From IMG/VR virus record IMGVR_UViG_3300020121_000208, positions 1-42,598 of that record: a stretch of DNA of 42,598 bases; one strand, given 5' to 3'. The stretch comes from a virus. Shown one piece after another: positions 15,820-24,156 of this stretch (its first letter is position 1; the number at the start of each line of letters is the position of its first letter). The position numbers and the translations under genes are program-made. The notes beneath the pieces are model-generated. The model worked only from the letters and a program-made list of their open reading frames with translations, had not been told where the DNA came from and ran no database searches.

Positions 15820-16083
15820 ATGCCCAAGACCACCGCGCTGGTGCCGCTCACCGATCCCAAGTCTGGCGAGCCCGTAGCGGCCGGCGCCGAGATCACCCTG
15901 TCCGATGAGGACTACGCCAACTTGCGAGCGTCAGGATCTGTCGCGGCCAGTGAGAAGGAACAGAAGGCCGGTCAGCAGACGGCTGGTCCGGAGGGCGTCT
16001 ACAACGCGCGCACCGGTCGCGAGGACGTCGCCAGCACCCAGCCTGCCGCCGAAGAAGCGCCCAAGACTCCGAAGAAAGGCTAA
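15820..16083 (+). CDS. Small head-region protein (87 residues)
   Basis: Starts at ATG 15820 after a consensus AAGGAGG site at the end of the previous gene. Residues 1-45 contain beta-strand segments (TTALVPLTDPKSGEPVAAGA, then ITLSDEDYANLRASGSV), resembling the small capsid-adjacent proteins that begin with a beta hairpin. Residues 46-87 are Ala/Glu/Lys-rich and probably disordered. No named family can be given. The gene belongs to the co-directional head-completion cluster. Confidence 0.7.
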   Translation: MPKTTALVPLTDPKSGEPVAAGAEITLSDEDYANLRASGSVAASEKEQKAGQQTAGPEGVYNARTGREDVASTQPAAEEAPKTPKKG

Positions 16084-16089
16084 AGCCTG

Positions 16090-16296
16090 ATGCCAGGCAC
16101 GCTGCGATTGTTGGTGGCGGCGGCCGATCCGGCCGATCCCGACGTGGTGTACGGGGCCGGCCACAAGATGGACTTCGTGTCCGAAGACGAGGACTGGGTG
16201 CGCCAACTGCGCAACGAGGGCAAAGCCGAGATCCTGAACTACACGCCCGACCCTGAGCCCGAGCCGCAGGCGTCGGAGTCAAAGAAGAAGGCGTGA
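16090..16296 (+). CDS. Small head-region protein (68 residues)
   Basis: A short gene six bases after its neighbour. Segments LRLLVAAADPADPDVVYGAG and EDEDWVRQLRNEGKAEIL look like a small alpha/beta unit, followed by a Pro/Glu and Lys tail. Its TGA overlaps the GTG start of the next gene (GTGA at 16293). I do not recognise a family. Coupling suggests a head-tail connector accessory. Confidence 0.65.
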   Translation: MPGTLRLLVAAADPADPDVVYGAGHKMDFVSEDEDWVRQLRNEGKAEILNYTPDPEPEPQASESKKKA

Positions 16297-17159
16297 CAAC
16301 GCTCGAAGCGTTAGAGCAAGAATCCGCGCGGCGGCTGGGTCCGTACTTCCAGGCGTACCAGGCCACCGGCTCGCCCACGAGCTCCACCAGTACCTCGGCG
16401 ATCATGCCGTCGCTGCAGACCAATGCCGTGATCGGCGGTCCTGAGAACCTGTGGCTGCTGCGCCGCGGACATGTGCAGGGTGGCGCAGATATCAGCGTCC
16501 AGCCTGCGGATCGCCAGCGACTCGTGCTCAGCTTTGACGGGTCGGCGGGACGGGTGGTGGTGGATCGCAACTGGAACGTGCCCATGGCAGCCGGCGAGAT
16601 CGCCGAGTTCCACCACCTCGATCCCGCCCAGGAGCTGCGCACGGCGGTCCTGGCGGGACTGCGACGGTGCTTTCTTACCGACACCATCTCGGTGGTGCCC
16701 ACGGGCGGCTACGCCGATACCGACCTGACGTATAGCGCGCACTGGATCACCGATCCGCTGCAGGTGCTCACGGTCGAGTACGGCTATCAGCGGCCAACGG
16801 GCAGCGTGCCGTTCCAGACCCGTATGCACCAGGGGCATGTCATGCTCACCGCGCCCGCGTACGGCGGGGCATGGGTGACCGCTCTCCGTCCGCACTGGTC
16901 GTGGGTCAACGGCATCGACTCGGACACCGGCCCAACCGCCGACACCGACGTGCTGAATGTCGACCTCGACTACGCCGCGGCCGCGGCACATATCGAGGCG
17001 TGGCACGCGTTTCCCTCGAGGATGTTCTACGCGGCGGCGGGCAACCTGCAGGCAACCCAGGAGATGGCCGCGCGCGAGTTCACCCGCCAGAGCTTGATCT
17101 TCGGCCCGCCCCCGGCGCGCGAGATCCGTTTCAACGAGGTCGTGAGTCTGCCACTATGA
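16293..17159 (+). CDS. Connector or neck-type virion protein (288 residues), probable
   Basis: GTG start inside a GTGA overlap. The protein is mostly beta-structured after a short N-terminal helix, with repeated Trp and Tyr residues (WITDPLQVLTVEYGYQRPTG and VTALRPHWSWVNG). It ends with a helical segment rich in Ala and Glu. It sits between the small head genes and the first tail fibre, the usual place for adaptor or neck proteins. I do not recognise a family, so the call is positional. The TGA overlaps the fibre ATG (ATGA at 17156). Confidence 0.6.
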   Translation: MTTLEALEQESARRLGPYFQAYQATGSPTSSTSTSAIMPSLQTNAVIGGPENLWLLRRGHVQGGADISVQPADRQRLVLSFDGSAGRVVVDRNWNVPMAAGEIAEFHHLDPAQELRTAVLAGLRRCFLTDTISVVPTGGYADTDLTYSAHWITDPLQVLTVEYGYQRPTGSVPFQTRMHQGHVMLTAPAYGGAWVTALRPHWSWVNGIDSDTGPTADTDVLNVDLDYAAAAAHIEAWHAFPSRMFYAAAGNLQATQEMAAREFTRQSLIFGPPPAREIRFNEVVSLPL

Positions 17160-19111
17160 CCGCTCCTACCGACATCGTTAATTGGAACCCGGTTGACGGC
17201 TCGCCCGGTCCACCTGATTGGAGCCAAGGGCCTCCTGGCGCTACTGGCGCGACTGGCGCTCCCGGTAGTCCTGGCGCAAAGGGTGATAAAGGCGACCCTG
17301 GAATCCAGGGTGTACAGGGCGTGGCCGGCGTCGGGTTGCCTGGTGCTACCGGGGCAACTGGACCCCAGGGCAATACTGGTGCGACCGGGGCGACCGGTGC
17401 AGCCTCGACTGTTCCTGGGCCAGCAGGGGCTCAGGGTGCTCCCGGTGCGACGATGCTCTACCGAGGCGCGTGGAGCAGCGGCACCACGTACCTGTTCCTC
17501 GACACGGTCAGCTACAACGGCTCGTCCTACGTCGCCACCACCACCGTCCCAGCCGGTCAGGCGAACCCGAGTATCAACGCCTCGTGGGCCGTCATGGCCC
17601 AGGCTGGCGCCAGTGGCGCCCCCGGCTCGCAGTGGTACACCGGCGCGGGTGCGCCGGCTGGTGCTACGGGCGTAGTCGGCGACTGGTACCTGAACTCGAC
17701 CACGGGCGACTACTACTCGAAGACGGGTGCCTCGACGTGGACGCTCCAGGGCAATCTGAAAGGGCCGCAGGGTATCCAGGGCATCCAGGGCGTGACCGGC
17801 ACGGTGGCAGCGGCCGGTCCTGGCTCGGCACTCCTGCCCAGCATTAGCTTCGCTGGTGACCCGGATACGGGTATGTACAACGCGGGCGTAAATTTCCTCG
17901 GGTTCTCAACAGCCGGTGTGCAACGCTGGATGATTGACCCCTTCGGGTTTCTCTACGCCGGTACCGACAATGCCTACGACATCGGCGGCAGTTCGACATT
18001 CAGGCCGCGCAATATCTATACAGGCACCAGTATGTATACCGGCGTGGGCAGTCCGACCGCGCCGTCGATCTCGTTCGCGGGTGATCCGGATACAGGTCTG
18101 TACAACCCAGCGGCGAATACGGTCTGGCTGACTGGTGGTGGTGTTCCGAGATTCATGGCCGGTGCTTATGGCACCGATCCACAAATGAATTTCATCACCG
18201 CATACACGGACATAGCGAATTACGAATCGCTCTGGTTCGTGTCTTTGTCCAATACCACCTACATGATTACCAGCAGTGCTGGAACGGGTGCGGTACGGCC
18301 ATTCGTTCTCGGGACTAACGGTGCGGCCAGTCTCACGCTACGTACGAGCGGGATCAATCGCTGGACTATCGACAATAGCGGCAATTTCACAGCGTCTACA
18401 GATAGCGTTCTGGACATCGGAGCCAGTGGAGCGAACCGCCCGCGCAACCTGTACGTGGGCAGCAACGTGGCATCCCCGACTATCTACAACCCTAGCGGCG
18501 ACCTAAGCGTAAGTGCTAGCGCACAGATAGTCTTTTCTCCCGGCTATAACCAACGCTGGTTGTTTACGACACCGGGACATTTCCAACCCTCAGCCGATAA
18601 CACGGTGGACATTGGATATCCAGCGGGCAGGCCGCGCACGATCTACGCCGGCACCAGCGTGGTCACGCCCCTGGTGAGTGTGGGTGATGGGACGGCACTC
18701 TTGCCGAGCATCACCTTCGGCAGCGAAACGAACACGGGGTTTTTCAAGGCTACTGTTGGGCAACTCGGACTGACAACCCAGGGTGTCGAACGATTCCGTT
18801 TTTGGGGTGATGCTGCCTTCAGCTACATCGAATCGGATCCGGGTCGATCCATCGACATCATTTTCAAGACAGCTAATACAAGACGTTGGCGTGTCCATGC
18901 AGGTGGAAATTTCATACCTGATGTAGATAACACCTACGACATCGGGTATGCCGCTGGATCATTCCGCCCGCGCAATTTGTACTTAGCCGGGACGGCCACG
19001 GTCGCCTCATTGATTGTGCAGAGTCCCGCAGCGTTCGCAGCTGGTGATAGGTATCTGGTGGTCGATGCGTCGGGCAACGTACACAAGTCGGCGATAGGGC
19101 CAGCGTCTTGA
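17156..19111 (+). CDS. Tail fibre with collagen-like repeats (651 residues)
   Basis: ATG 17156 overlaps the preceding stop; a frame open from 16871 is only the shadow of the upstream gene. Residues 15-90 are collagen-like Gly-X-Y repeats (for example GPPGATGATGAPGSPGAKGD), which would trimerise as a stalk; a second short stretch lies near residue 205. Residues 90-200 are a carbohydrate-binding-like beta domain. The remainder is built from repeats: PSISFAGDPDTG-like units three times (near 18-aa spacing motifs at residues 225, 303 and 518) and DIG...RPRNIY-like units four times, typical of beta-prism or knitted fibre shafts. It likely binds the host surface. Confidence 0.85.
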   Translation: MTAPTDIVNWNPVDGSPGPPDWSQGPPGATGATGAPGSPGAKGDKGDPGIQGVQGVAGVGLPGATGATGPQGNTGATGATGAASTVPGPAGAQGAPGATMLYRGAWSSGTTYLFLDTVSYNGSSYVATTTVPAGQANPSINASWAVMAQAGASGAPGSQWYTGAGAPAGATGVVGDWYLNSTTGDYYSKTGASTWTLQGNLKGPQGIQGIQGVTGTVAAAGPGSALLPSISFAGDPDTGMYNAGVNFLGFSTAGVQRWMIDPFGFLYAGTDNAYDIGGSSTFRPRNIYTGTSMYTGVGSPTAPSISFAGDPDTGLYNPAANTVWLTGGGVPRFMAGAYGTDPQMNFITAYTDIANYESLWFVSLSNTTYMITSSAGTGAVRPFVLGTNGAASLTLRTSGINRWTIDNSGNFTASTDSVLDIGASGANRPRNLYVGSNVASPTIYNPSGDLSVSASAQIVFSPGYNQRWLFTTPGHFQPSADNTVDIGYPAGRPRTIYAGTSVVTPLVSVGDGTALLPSITFGSETNTGFFKATVGQLGLTTQGVERFRFWGDAAFSYIESDPGRSIDIIFKTANTRRWRVHAGGNFIPDVDNTYDIGYAAGSFRPRNLYLAGTATVASLIVQSPAAFAAGDRYLVVDASGNVHKSAIGPAS

Positions 19112-19491
19112 CCTTCGGTGCGTTGGTGCTGGCGGGACTGCTGCTGCTGGGACAGGTTCACCCTGACCTCGTAGATGAAGCGAAGCTCGTCCACATCTAC
19201 CAGGCCAACCCCGACAGTCCGTACGCCGGCTTCTTCGACCTGGCCCACCCCGAGAACGTATTCATCAACCCCGAGAACGCCTACAACCCCGACCTGATGC
19301 GCGCTGCCCTCGCCCACGAACTCACCCACCACCACGATTGGCGCGTGGGCATCCTGACCATGCAGACGTGTGGCGAGGACTACATCCAGGCCGAGCTACG
19401 GGCCATGAAAGCTCAGCGTGACTGGCAGCCGTGGGCCGACACCGTCATGCTCGGCTACGTACGCGGCAACTACCACAAGGAGTGCTCGTGA
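19108..19491 (+). CDS. HExxH metalloprotein with N-terminal hydrophobic segment (127 residues)
   Basis: TTG start within a TTGA overlap with the fibre stop. Residues 1-18 are hydrophobic (TFGALVLAGLLLLG), a possible signal or membrane anchor. The centre contains HELTHHHDW near residues 70-78, an HExxH zinc-binding motif of gluzincin or related metalloproteins, preceded by a helix (DLMRAALA). A conserved-looking acidic helix follows (CGEDYIQAELRAMKAQ), which could supply a third ligand. It may be a small peptidase or a zinc structural protein linked to the tail or to cell-wall entry; activity is not established by the sequence. Confidence 0.65.
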   Translation: MTFGALVLAGLLLLGQVHPDLVDEAKLVHIYQANPDSPYAGFFDLAHPENVFINPENAYNPDLMRAALAHELTHHHDWRVGILTMQTCGEDYIQAELRAMKAQRDWQPWADTVMLGYVRGNYHKECS

Positions 19492-19775
19492 AGTCCATCC
19501 CGCTCAAGACCCTCGACGCTTCTGATGGCCCACCGATTGTCTATGCCGAGATCCTGCGCGAGGTGGTTCGGCGCCCACTCAATCCGCGCGAGGGCATCCA
19601 GATCGAGGAGATGCGCAAGAGCATCAAGCTGCTCGACGCCATCGACTCGGCCAACGGCACGCTCGATCTCGAGGATGCGGACTACGGTTACCTCAAGCAG
19701 AAGATCGAGGCGATGAACTGGAACATCGTGGACCGCAGAATCATCCAGCTCGTGGACGATGTGACGAGCGCCTGA
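19488..19775 (+). CDS. Small late protein (95 residues)
   Basis: GTG start in a GTGA overlap; the ORF open further upstream is a shadow of the previous gene. The protein is alpha-helical, with LREVVRRPLNPREGIQIEEM near residues 22-41, then a charged helix and a C-terminal helical hairpin. Layout resembles small tail-assembly or phage-accessory proteins found before tail genes, but I cannot assign a family. It lies four bases before the large tail protein. Confidence 0.62.
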   Translation: MKSIPLKTLDASDGPPIVYAEILREVVRRPLNPREGIQIEEMRKSIKLLDAIDSANGTLDLEDADYGYLKQKIEAMNWNIVDRRIIQLVDDVTSA

Positions 19776-19778
19776 TCT

Positions 19779-21821
19779 ATGGCCCAGTTGTCATCGCGCA
19801 GACGCCCGTGGCCTTTTCATCTGAGATTAGGCTCGGCGATCTCCAGCGCCAATGACCGCATCGGCCTCATGCTCATGGCAGACCCAAACTCCGGACTGCT
19901 CATAGGCAAGAAGCAGCAAACGCTCGAAGGCGTGGTGCCCACCCAGCAGGAGTACGGCTCGGCGCCGATTTACCGAGAACGGACGTTCACCTGTAAACCC
20001 ACCGGTGGCTACGGTGAGCGCGTGCAATCGAGCCACACCGACAAGCGCTACTACTGGGGCATGGACGTCACGGTCAACGGCGGGCTGGTGGGCAAAGGGC
20101 CGTTGGTTCACCCCATCGTGCCCACCACCGCGGCGGGTGGCAGCGTGGTCAAGACCATCGACGCCCTGAATGGCACCACCCTCACCCAGTTCATCCTGGC
20201 CGGCACCAAGGTCTACCGCCGCGCGGACGATACCAACGCCGGCCAGGTGGTCGATCTGACTCGGACGCCTCAGCTCGTCACCGACGGCGTGGTGTTCCAG
20301 GGTGGCTTTGCCGGCGCTGCAGCCTCGCTGTACGTGGCCTGGGACGACGGCGACCTGCGCGAACGCACGCCCGCGGGTGTGTGGACCGCGTGCGCCCGCC
20401 CGGCGGGTTTTCTCATTCACCGCGTCGAAGTCGTTGGCACCGAGCTGTGGGCGGCCGATTGCACCAACAGTGTGCTGCGCAAGGTCACCTCTGACCCCAA
20501 GGTGGCGGCCAATTGGAGTGGTCCATTCTTCGTTGGCGACCCGTCCGTCAAGATCAGCGCTATCCGTCAGACGGCCAACACCCTGGTCATCTTCAAAGAG
20601 GACGGCTCGATCTTCACGCTCAACTCGGACGGCACAACCAACGACCTGTACCCAGGACTGGTTGGCCCGGCCAACGCCGAGAACGGCTTGCGCGTCCAGG
20701 CATGGATGAACGCGCTGTGGTTCAGAGTCGGCCCATCCTTCTACCGTCTGGATATGCCAGGCGCTAGCCTCGTACCCATCGGCCCAGGCAAGCTGCTCGA
20801 CAACGGATCACCCGTTCGGGGTGAGAGCCGTGTGTTCTGCGGCTGGGGTGGTTACCAGGGCTACCTGGGGCTGTGGAACCAGGCCGACAACATCAGCTAC
20901 CTGCTGAGCTACGGCTCGTGGGAGATGAAGCAGGCCGAGGACGGCGCCTCGTCGGTCTTCGACGACCAGTGGGATGGGGCGTTAGCCCACTGGACCGCGC
21001 GCAAGATCACCGCCATGTCCGTCAGTGGCGCCTCGGGCACCGACCGTTTGTACGTTGGCTTCGCCGACGGCGGTTGGGACTGGATCAAGCTGGTCCAGAA
21101 TCCGCTGGCTACGGGCAGCGGCGCCGAGTTCAGTCTCGGGCCGAGCGAGATCGTGCTGCCGCTGCACACGGCCATGTTCCAGGCCGACATCAAACAGTGG
21201 ACCTCGTTCACGTTGTTTGGCCCGGTCATGCGCGTAGGCGACCAGGCGATTGTCAGTTACCGCATCATGGCCAGCGCCGGTGCTCCACCGTCCGATCCGA
21301 CCGGCGACTGGCTCACGCTGGGCACTTTTCAGAACAACGGCCAGACCATCGATGCCCCGCCCAACCTGGCCGGTAGCGGCCTGTCGCTCAAGGTCGGACT
21401 GGTCAACTCGAGCACCAGCACCACTCCCGTCATCGATACGATCGCCATTCACGAGCGGGTGGTGCCGGCCTTCCGCCGCGATTTTTCAGGCACCGTCGAC
21501 GGACGGCTGTACACCGCGCGGTTGGATGGCGCCGCGGCGCGGCTGAGCAGTCAGAGCGTGCACCAGGCGATGATGAACGCGGTCACCGCACCCCAGCTCG
21601 CCACCCTCGAGATGCCCGACGAGACGGTCGAGGCGCTCGCGTTCTTCAACTACTCGGAGCGCATGCTGCCGCGGTCAGCGGGCGGTGGCGGTGGGTGGCT
21701 GATCGATTTCCAAGCTACCGAGTTTCGTTTACTGACTGTTTACGGGATTGTGAGCAGATTGTTGGGTACGCACATCAGCGACCTGAGCGGCTATTCCATC
21801 GACAGCCTTCGTTACTTGTGA
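19779..21821 (+). CDS. Large beta-rich tail protein (680 residues)
   Basis: A long, mainly beta protein. Residues 60-420 contain repeated units ending in short Trp/Asp turns (SLYVAWDDGDLRERTPAGVW; then NTLVIFKEDGSIFTLNSDGT; then RLYVGFADGGWDWIKLV), suggestive of a beta-propeller. Residues 440-560 look like a beta-sandwich, and the C-terminus is mixed. Podovirus tail tube or hub proteins (for example the T7 gp12 role) have propeller-like folds, so a tail hub or nozzle role is plausible. I infer this from fold pattern and position, not from recognised homology. It is followed by a fibre gene seven bases later. Confidence 0.65.
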   Translation: MAQLSSRRRPWPFHLRLGSAISSANDRIGLMLMADPNSGLLIGKKQQTLEGVVPTQQEYGSAPIYRERTFTCKPTGGYGERVQSSHTDKRYYWGMDVTVNGGLVGKGPLVHPIVPTTAAGGSVVKTIDALNGTTLTQFILAGTKVYRRADDTNAGQVVDLTRTPQLVTDGVVFQGGFAGAAASLYVAWDDGDLRERTPAGVWTACARPAGFLIHRVEVVGTELWAADCTNSVLRKVTSDPKVAANWSGPFFVGDPSVKISAIRQTANTLVIFKEDGSIFTLNSDGTTNDLYPGLVGPANAENGLRVQAWMNALWFRVGPSFYRLDMPGASLVPIGPGKLLDNGSPVRGESRVFCGWGGYQGYLGLWNQADNISYLLSYGSWEMKQAEDGASSVFDDQWDGALAHWTARKITAMSVSGASGTDRLYVGFADGGWDWIKLVQNPLATGSGAEFSLGPSEIVLPLHTAMFQADIKQWTSFTLFGPVMRVGDQAIVSYRIMASAGAPPSDPTGDWLTLGTFQNNGQTIDAPPNLAGSGLSLKVGLVNSSTSTTPVIDTIAIHERVVPAFRRDFSGTVDGRLYTARLDGAAARLSSQSVHQAMMNAVTAPQLATLEMPDETVEALAFFNYSERMLPRSAGGGGGWLIDFQATEFRLLTVYGIVSRLLGTHISDLSGYSIDSLRYL

Positions 21822-21828
21822 GGTATCT

Positions 21829-22566
21829 ATGAGTGGACTGACTTCAGAACTCGCGCTGGGTACCGCAGTTGGTAGCGATGACACCGCGAACTATCTAACG
21901 ATCACGCTAGCCTCGGCGCTGAACACGATCGACGGGGAATTCTCGAGCGCTACCGGGCACAACCACAACGGTGCCCACCAGGGTGGGGCGCTGGTCTTCG
22001 GCGTACTCAACACGACCAGCATCGCTTTCGCCAATGGCGCTACGCTCGGTCCCTTCTCAACGGGTACCACGCTGCGCTTCCAGTCGATCAACGTCACCCA
22101 TTCGGGCAACCTGTCGGCTGACGGGAACGCGGCGATCACGGGCACCCTGACGGTTACCGGCGGCACCTTCCTGCAGGCAATCACGGCGGCCACGCTGACC
22201 GTCAACAGTTCGGCGACCATCCAAGCGCTGACGGTTACCGGTGGCACTTTCCTGCAAGGGCTGACGGTCGGCAATGCCACGATCAATGGCACGGCGTCCG
22301 CGACCGACGTGACTGCGACGACCGGCTGGCACCGTAACGGAACAGCAGGCACGGGCATCATCAACACGCCGCTGGGCATTGGCTTGCGCTTCGACACCGG
22401 CAAGGCTGGGCCAATCATGCACGGTGGCGCCTACGACGGGGCGCGCATCCACGGCAACCCACACGTCAGGGTTGGGTACTTCACCTCGCCCGCGGTCGCT
22501 AACGGGGCTGAGACCACGGTCGGCATCACCTTCACCCCGGCCTATCCCGCGGGGGCGAGCCCGTAG
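21829..22566 (+). CDS. Second tail fibre, N-terminal part to in-frame TAG (245 residues)
   Basis: Starts at ATG 21829 seven bases after the tail-protein stop. Residues 1-60 look like a fibre attachment region with GHNHNGAHQGG. Residues 100-160 hold two near-identical repeats, LTVTGGTFLQ, of a shaft. From about residue 195 a C-terminal beta-sandwich domain starts (VGYFTSPAVANGAETTVGIT). The frame meets TAG at 22564 in the middle of that domain and then stays open for 53 codons to 22728, completing it (GFTARVRNETGNTEGVSVAY). The full product would be 299 residues. Without readthrough the fibre tip would be cut in two. Confidence 0.8.
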   Translation: MSGLTSELALGTAVGSDDTANYLTITLASALNTIDGEFSSATGHNHNGAHQGGALVFGVLNTTSIAFANGATLGPFSTGTTLRFQSINVTHSGNLSADGNAAITGTLTVTGGTFLQAITAATLTVNSSATIQALTVTGGTFLQGLTVGNATINGTASATDVTATTGWHRNGTAGTGIINTPLGIGLRFDTGKAGPIMHGGAYDGARIHGNPHVRVGYFTSPAVANGAETTVGITFTPAYPAGASP

Positions 22567-22728
22567 GTGATGCTCACCATGCTGCACAACGTGTCCGACC
22601 ACACCCAGTGGCGGATTGCCATGGAATTTGCCACGGCCACCAACACGGGTTTCACCGCTCGAGTCCGAAACGAGACGGGCAACACCGAGGGTGTGTCGGT
22701 GGCCTACCTGGCGTACTGGAACGAGTGA
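22567..22728 (+). other. In-frame continuation of the fibre tip after TAG
   Basis: Fifty-three sense codons directly following TAG 22564 in the same frame, ending in TGA at 22726. The residues complete a fibre C-terminal beta-sandwich of the type V-x-F-x-P...P-x-V...GF-x-x-R-V...W, so the TAG falls between two adjacent strands. Restart at GTG 22567 or ATG 22570 is possible but would give only half a domain. Confidence 0.65.
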
Positions 22729-23009
22729 TGACTGTCGACGAGCGGCTCAACGATAGCCACGAGTGGCAGCCAGTGAACGCCGATCCCAACACGGTCGTAC
22801 TCAGCCCGTCGGCCGCGCGGCGAGTCCACCGTCTGTACACGCGCGCCGAGTGGGCAGGTGAGCTGCACCAATCTGCGCAGCTCGCCTTTCAGCAGGCATT
22901 GATCGAGGCGTTCGAGAACGCTGGCCTGAGTATGACGCCCAGCGACCGCTACTCGATCGACTGGCGTACGGGCAGCGTGACGCTGCGGCCAGAGGAGGGA
23001 TCGTCATGA
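22728..23009 (+). CDS. Small late protein (93 residues)
   Basis: ATG 22728 overlaps the TGA that ends the extended fibre frame (TGATGA), which itself supports translation reaching 22728. The protein is charged and helical: SPSAARRVHRLYTRAEWAGE near residues 24-43, then QLAFQQALIEAFENAGLS, and a short beta end. The TGA overlaps the next ATG. I do not recognise a family. It stands between fibre and lysis genes and could be a fibre chaperone, but nothing in the sequence proves this. Confidence 0.62.
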   Translation: MTVDERLNDSHEWQPVNADPNTVVLSPSAARRVHRLYTRAEWAGELHQSAQLAFQQALIEAFENAGLSMTPSDRYSIDWRTGSVTLRPEEGSS

Positions 23010-23188
23010 GCGACTATTCGATTGGACCAGGTGTTGCCCAGGCGATCGCCGAGAACGGTGACGAGCCGCGCAGCGACGAGCAGTTCATCATCCTGCGCGA
23101 GGGCGACAAGGTGTCGCAAACGTTCGGCCGCGACTTCATTTACTACTGGATGGAGCGCGACAATGCCGTGAAGATGTCCCCCTTTTGA
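23006..23188 (+). CDS. N-terminal part of a frameshifted lysis-region protein (60 residues)
   Basis: ATG 23006 overlaps the previous stop. The sequence has a helical start and the segment DEQFIILREGDKVSQTFGRD, ending FIYYWMERDNAVKMSPF before TGA. The stop occurs at CCC-TTT-TGA-C. A +1 slip of the Phe codon on the four T bases continues directly into the open frame leading to the Cys/His protein at 23247, giving one 227-residue protein. The +1 frame is open from 23172 and reads well from its first codons (DIFTEEPAPSDILEWNPW). I consider this the first half of one gene. Confidence 0.65.
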   Translation: MSDYSIGPGVAQAIAENGDEPRSDEQFIILREGDKVSQTFGRDFIYYWMERDNAVKMSPF

Positions 23189-23246
23189 CATCTTCACTGA
23201 GGAGCCGGCGCCGTCGGACATCCTCGAGTGGAACCCGTGGACGGCC

Positions 23247-23690
23247 ATGCCGCCGCAGTACTACGACTGGACCTGCTCGGTGTGCGCCACCGAGTATGTC
23301 GAGCGGGGCAGTGGCGCTGGGCGCTCGGACGACGTGTACGCCAATCGTGAAGTCGTCGGCGCCCAGATCGGCTACCCCGACAACATCAACGCCACCTACG
23401 GCTTGATGGACGCCACGGGCAGGGAGCTCCGTCGGGTGCTGCGCGAGCACGCTGGACTGGATACACGACACGACTGGCTGAGCTTCGACGAGGCGTACGA
23501 GCGCTACAGCCACACCTTCGGTCTCGGTTCGGGCAGCAACTACTACCACTGGGTGGCCTTTCGCGGGGTGCAAGGCTCGAACATCTGGATCGCCAATTCC
23601 GGCCCCGGCTATCGGGGCATCTATGACGTGCTCAGTCGTGACGACTGGCAGCGGCTCGGGCCGTTCTCGTGTATCTCAGTGGAGGGGTGA
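23247..23690 (+). CDS. Cys/His papain-like hydrolase candidate, C-terminal part (147 residues)
   Basis: First ATG in frame is 23247, but protein-like sequence begins at 23187, right after the TTT-TGA-C site, and there is no earlier start codon or ribosome-binding site. This supports a frameshifted fusion with 23006-23188. The domain has Cys residues in DWTCSVCATEY, His in YYHWVAFRGV and Asn in IWIANSGPGY, spaced like the catalytic Cys-His-Asn of papain-fold peptidases or amidases. It ends with DDWQRLGPFSCISVEG. Lying directly before small membrane genes, it could be the endolysin, but catalytic assignment is inference. Confidence 0.65.
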   Translation: MPPQYYDWTCSVCATEYVERGSGAGRSDDVYANREVVGAQIGYPDNINATYGLMDATGRELRRVLREHAGLDTRHDWLSFDEAYERYSHTFGLGSGSNYYHWVAFRGVQGSNIWIANSGPGYRGIYDVLSRDDWQRLGPFSCISVEG

Positions 23691-23694
23691 TGCT

Positions 23695-23856
23695 ATGCAG
23701 CTAGGTGCCGTGGGGACTTATCCGGTGACTATCGGGTCGTTGATCGCAATTGTGGTTTTGTTGCTCTGCATCCTGGGGCTGGTGGGCGTCCTGCCACTGT
23801 CGGGGACGGTGGTGTTCGGCCTGCTCGCGGCGCTCGCGGTGGCGCGTCTCACGTAG
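23695..23856 (+). CDS. Holin-like two-span membrane protein (53 residues)
   Basis: ATG 23695 is the start; a longer frame from 23623 overlaps the upstream gene. After a short polar start it has two hydrophobic segments separated by a tight turn: about residues 12-32 (IGSLIAIVVLLLCILGLVGV) and 35-52 (GTVVFGLLAALAVARL). Size, topology and place after a possible endolysin fit a small holin. It ends in TAG, with a TGA nine codons further in the same frame. Confidence 0.68.
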   Translation: MQLGAVGTYPVTIGSLIAIVVLLLCILGLVGVLPLSGTVVFGLLAALAVARLT

Positions 23857-23858
23857 GC

Positions 23859-23936
23859 ATGGGCTACGGCGTGGGCGGTCTGATCATCACCGTGCTGATC
23901 ATCATCATCCTGCTCAAGATCCTCGGGGTCGTCTGA
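23859..23936 (+). CDS. Tiny single-span membrane peptide (25 residues)
   Basis: ATG 23859 lies two bases after the previous stop and the frame ends in TGA at 23934. The peptide is a short Gly-rich start followed by one hydrophobic stretch (LIITVLIIIILLKILGVV). Peptides of this kind are known in phage lysis clusters and in bacterial small membrane-protein families. It is too short for gene-calling limits, but spacing and composition support it. A role as a holin partner is possible. Confidence 0.5.
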   Translation: MGYGVGGLIITVLIIIILLKILGVV

Positions 23937-23949
23937 GCTGTAGGCATGC

Positions 23950-24156
23950 ATGGTGCTGGCGGCGGTGTTCCACGGCGACCCCGCGCAGTACTACGCGCTG
24001 ATGGTCGCGGTCGGGCACCACTGCACCTGCTCTGACCCTGAGGTTGTCGCCGGCCACTGCCCCGCCCACCGTGCTCTCCTCGACCAACAATTCCTCGATC
24101 ACATTTTGTTCGCGCGTCACATCGCCGAGCGACTGCTGCTCGAGGAGTTCCGGTGA
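23950..24156 (+). CDS. Small Cys/His-containing protein in lysis cluster (68 residues)
   Basis: Begins with ATG 23950 and ends in TGA overlapping the next GTG. The centre has His and Cys residues (GHHCTCSDPEVVAGHCPAHR), a possible zinc site, followed by a helix (LLDQQFLDHILFARHIAERL). There is no membrane segment. It lies between three small membrane genes, so it may act in lysis or simply be an accessory gene. No family is recognised. Confidence 0.6.
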   Translation: MVLAAVFHGDPAQYYALMVAVGHHCTCSDPEVVAGHCPAHRALLDQQFLDHILFARHIAERLLLEEFR

